Shown here in pieces: positions 5,166 through 6,386 of a DNA stretch of 6,386 nt. The DNA comes from Paracoccaceae bacterium (GTDB lineage Bacteria > Pseudomonadota > Alphaproteobacteria > Rhodobacterales > Rhodobacteraceae). The stretch is taken from contig JAESRD010000051.1 of NCBI GenBank assembly GCA_016764835.1, forward strand, positions 1-6,386, given 5' to 3'. Position numbers and translations under genes: made by a program. How positions within the stretch are numbered: position 1 is the first letter of the stretch; each line of letters starts with the position of its first letter. The notes beneath the pieces are model-generated. The model had not been told where the DNA came from and did not search any database. It saw nothing but the letters and a program-made list of their open reading frames with translations.

Positions 5166-5222
5166 GCCTGCGACGTGGGGCTGCGAATTGACAAGCCCGT
5201 CCATTGGGCGCATTGGGTCGCG

Positions 5223-5597
5223 ATGCTAATGAATATGCTTATTGTGGCGCTTGGCGGTGCTGTTGGCGCGGTGTTGCGCTACCTGACGGGGCTTGGTGCT
5301 TTGCGGGTCTTTGGGCCGGGATTTCCATGGGGGACTTTCACGGTCAACCTGGTGGGCTCGTTCTTGATGGGGCTGTGCTTTGTGCTGCTGGCTGAGAAGA
5401 GCGGACAGGCGCGGCTTTTGCTAATGACCGGGGCGCTTGGCGGGTTTACCACCTTCTCCGCGTTCTCGCTTGATGCTGTCACTTTGTGGCAGCGCGGCGC
5501 GCATTTGAGTGCGGCGAGCTATACATTTGGCACAGTAATTTTGGGTTTTGTCGGGCTTATTGCCGGCATCGCCTTTGCAAAGGGGCTCACGGCATGA
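5223..5597 (+). CDS. crcB: Fluoride efflux channel CrcB/Fluc
   Basis: CrcB is a small inner-membrane protein that forms a dual-topology dimer and exports fluoride. From the ATG at 5223 it has 124 residues, the family length, with four hydrophobic segments at about 5-24, 36-57, 64-89 (broken) and 98-121. Signatures seen are GGAVGAVLRY (11-20), GTFTVNLVGSFLMG (37-50, with pore Asn42) and GGFTTFSAFSLDA (73-85). The latter carries the phenylalanines Phe78 and Phe81 that line the pore. Three close in-frame ATGs (5223, 5229, 5235) are possible starts; none has a strong ribosome site, so the exact start is uncertain. A longer frame from GTG 5175 adds a non-conserved N-terminus. It lies 57 bases after rarA and overlaps rluC by four bases. 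No fluoride riboswitch is apparent upstream. Confidence 0.95.
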   Translation: MLMNMLIVALGGAVGAVLRYLTGLGALRVFGPGFPWGTFTVNLVGSFLMGLCFVLLAEKSGQARLLLMTGALGGFTTFSAFSLDAVTLWQRGAHLSAASYTFGTVILGFVGLIAGIAFAKGLTA

Positions 5598-6386
5598 GCG
5601 GTGTTCAGACAGTTATTATCACTGAGGCAGAGGCAGATCAGCGGCTAGACCGTTGGCTGCGCAAGCGGTTCCCGCAGCTGACGCAGGTGCAGATTGAGAA
5701 GATGTGTCGCAAGGGCGAAGTGCGGGCCGATGGCGGCCGGGTTAAGAGCAACACGCGGATCGAGGCGGGGCAAAAGCTGCGTCTGCCGCCGATTGCGGAA
5801 AGCCGGATGCCGATGGGTGACCGGCCAGCCAAACCGCTGCGGCGCGACGATATTGCCATGATCCAAGACGCGGTGATCTGGCAGGACCAGCATATTATTG
5901 CGCTCAACAAACCGCCCGGCCTGCCGTCGCAGGGCGGCTCGGGGCAGGGCGACCGGCATGTTGACGGGCTGGCTGAGGCGCTGAAATTTGGCTATAAAGA
6001 GCGGCCCAAGCTGGTGCACCGGCTCGACAAGGACACCTCGGGTGTTTTGCTGCTGGCGCGGACTGACAGGGTGGCGCGCGGGCTGTCGGAGGCGTTTCGT
6101 CACCGTGAGACCCGCAAGATCTACTGGGCTGCCGTTGCCGGTGTGCCGCATCCGCGCGCAGGCTCTATCAAGTTTGGTCTGCTCAAGGCGGGCGGGCGTG
6201 GCGGCGAGAAGATGCGCTGCATCCACCCCAATGATCTTGCCTCGACCGAGGGCGCTAAGCGGGCGCATACTGACTTTATGACCATCTCGGCTTTGGCCAA
6301 CCGGGCTTGCTGGGTGGCGCTGTCGCCTATTACCGGCCGCACGCACCAGCTGCGCGCGCATATGGCCGAGATCGGTAATCCGATTA
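5594..6386 (+). CDS. rluC: RluA-family 23S rRNA pseudouridine synthase, probably RluC (3' end missing)
   Basis: This enzyme converts specific uridines of 23S rRNA to pseudouridine. The frame stays open to the right edge (264 codons visible), so about the last 50 residues are cut off if it matches E. coli RluC (319). An S4 RNA-binding domain at about 14-65 has DQRLDRWLRKRFPQLTQ. The catalytic domain follows: ALNKPPGLPSQGG, then HRLDKDTSGVLLLAR with catalytic Asp145 (E. coli RluC Asp144), and GRTHQLRAHM near the end. The start ATG overlaps the crcB stop (ATGA, 5594-5597), and AAAGGGG at 5579-5585 within crcB lies 8 bases before it, so translation is likely coupled. The S4 domain plus catalytic motif also fits RluD, so the C symbol is probable rather than certain. 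Confidence 0.92.
   Translation, partial: MSGVQTVIITEAEADQRLDRWLRKRFPQLTQVQIEKMCRKGEVRADGGRVKSNTRIEAGQKLRLPPIAESRMPMGDRPAKPLRRDDIAMIQDAVIWQDQHIIALNKPPGLPSQGGSGQGDRHVDGLAEALKFGYKERPKLVHRLDKDTSGVLLLARTDRVARGLSEAFRHRETRKIYWAAVAGVPHPRAGSIKFGLLKAGGRGGEKMRCIHPNDLASTEGAKRAHTDFMTISALANRACWVALSPITGRTHQLRAHMAEIGNPI

Noticed and set aside
4476..5213. A 245-codon open frame on the - strand opposite rarA
   Set aside because: The + strand holds the conserved RarA C-terminal half with family motifs; the - strand product shows no domain or ribosome site.
5166..5222. Fluoride riboswitch upstream of crcB
   Set aside because: The 57-base spacer does not show the conserved pseudoknot elements of the crcB motif, and it is too short for riboswitch plus expression platform.
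5645..6361. A 238-codon open frame on the - strand
   Set aside because: It lies entirely opposite rluC, whose S4 and catalytic motifs are intact. Its product is Arg/Pro/His-rich with no recognisable domain, as expected for the shadow of a GC-rich gene.

Overview
The window reads as the chromosome of an alphaproteobacterium, most likely a marine member of the Rhodobacteraceae (Roseobacter group). The reasons are the gene order rpsM-rpsK-rpoA-rplQ without rpsD in between (E. coli has rpsD there), the wording of the RpoA, RarA and LuxI proteins, and the moderately high GC. This placement is from recall of these families, not from a search.

Region 1 (1-2191) is the end of the ribosomal/alpha operon on the + strand: the last codons of rpsM, then rpsK (S11), rpoA (RNA polymerase alpha) and rplQ (L17). 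The spacers hold strong hairpins without U-tracts: one between rpsK and rpoA, and two in tandem between rpoA and rplQ. A typical intrinsic terminator closes the operon at about 2164-2191.

Region 2 (2192-3839) is a compact acyl-homoserine lactone (AHL) quorum-sensing module. A short LuxR-type regulator (2480-3091) is followed after 61 bases by a LuxI-type AHL synthase with all the canonical active-site residues (3153-3743). The 366 bases between rplQ and luxR are not empty. They hold an open frame for a 57-residue protein on the - strand (2230-2403), which points away from luxR and towards the rplQ terminator. A 76-base divergent control region (2404-2479) separates it from luxR and carries direct and inverted repeats and promoter-like boxes. 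This small ORF and its shared control region are the least explained part of the window. A hairpin follows luxI.

Region 3 (3840-6386) is housekeeping on the + strand: rarA (AAA+ replication/recombination factor), crcB (fluoride channel) and a 23S rRNA pseudouridine synthase of the RluA family (probably rluC). The last overlaps crcB by an ATGA junction and runs off the right edge.

Taken together, a quorum-sensing pair sits between the essential transcription/translation operon and a maintenance cluster, all on one strand except the candidate small gene. No tRNA, rRNA, CRISPR array, insertion sequence or transposase was seen. The most plausible new element is the small - strand ORF beside luxR; no function can be assigned to it from sequence alone.
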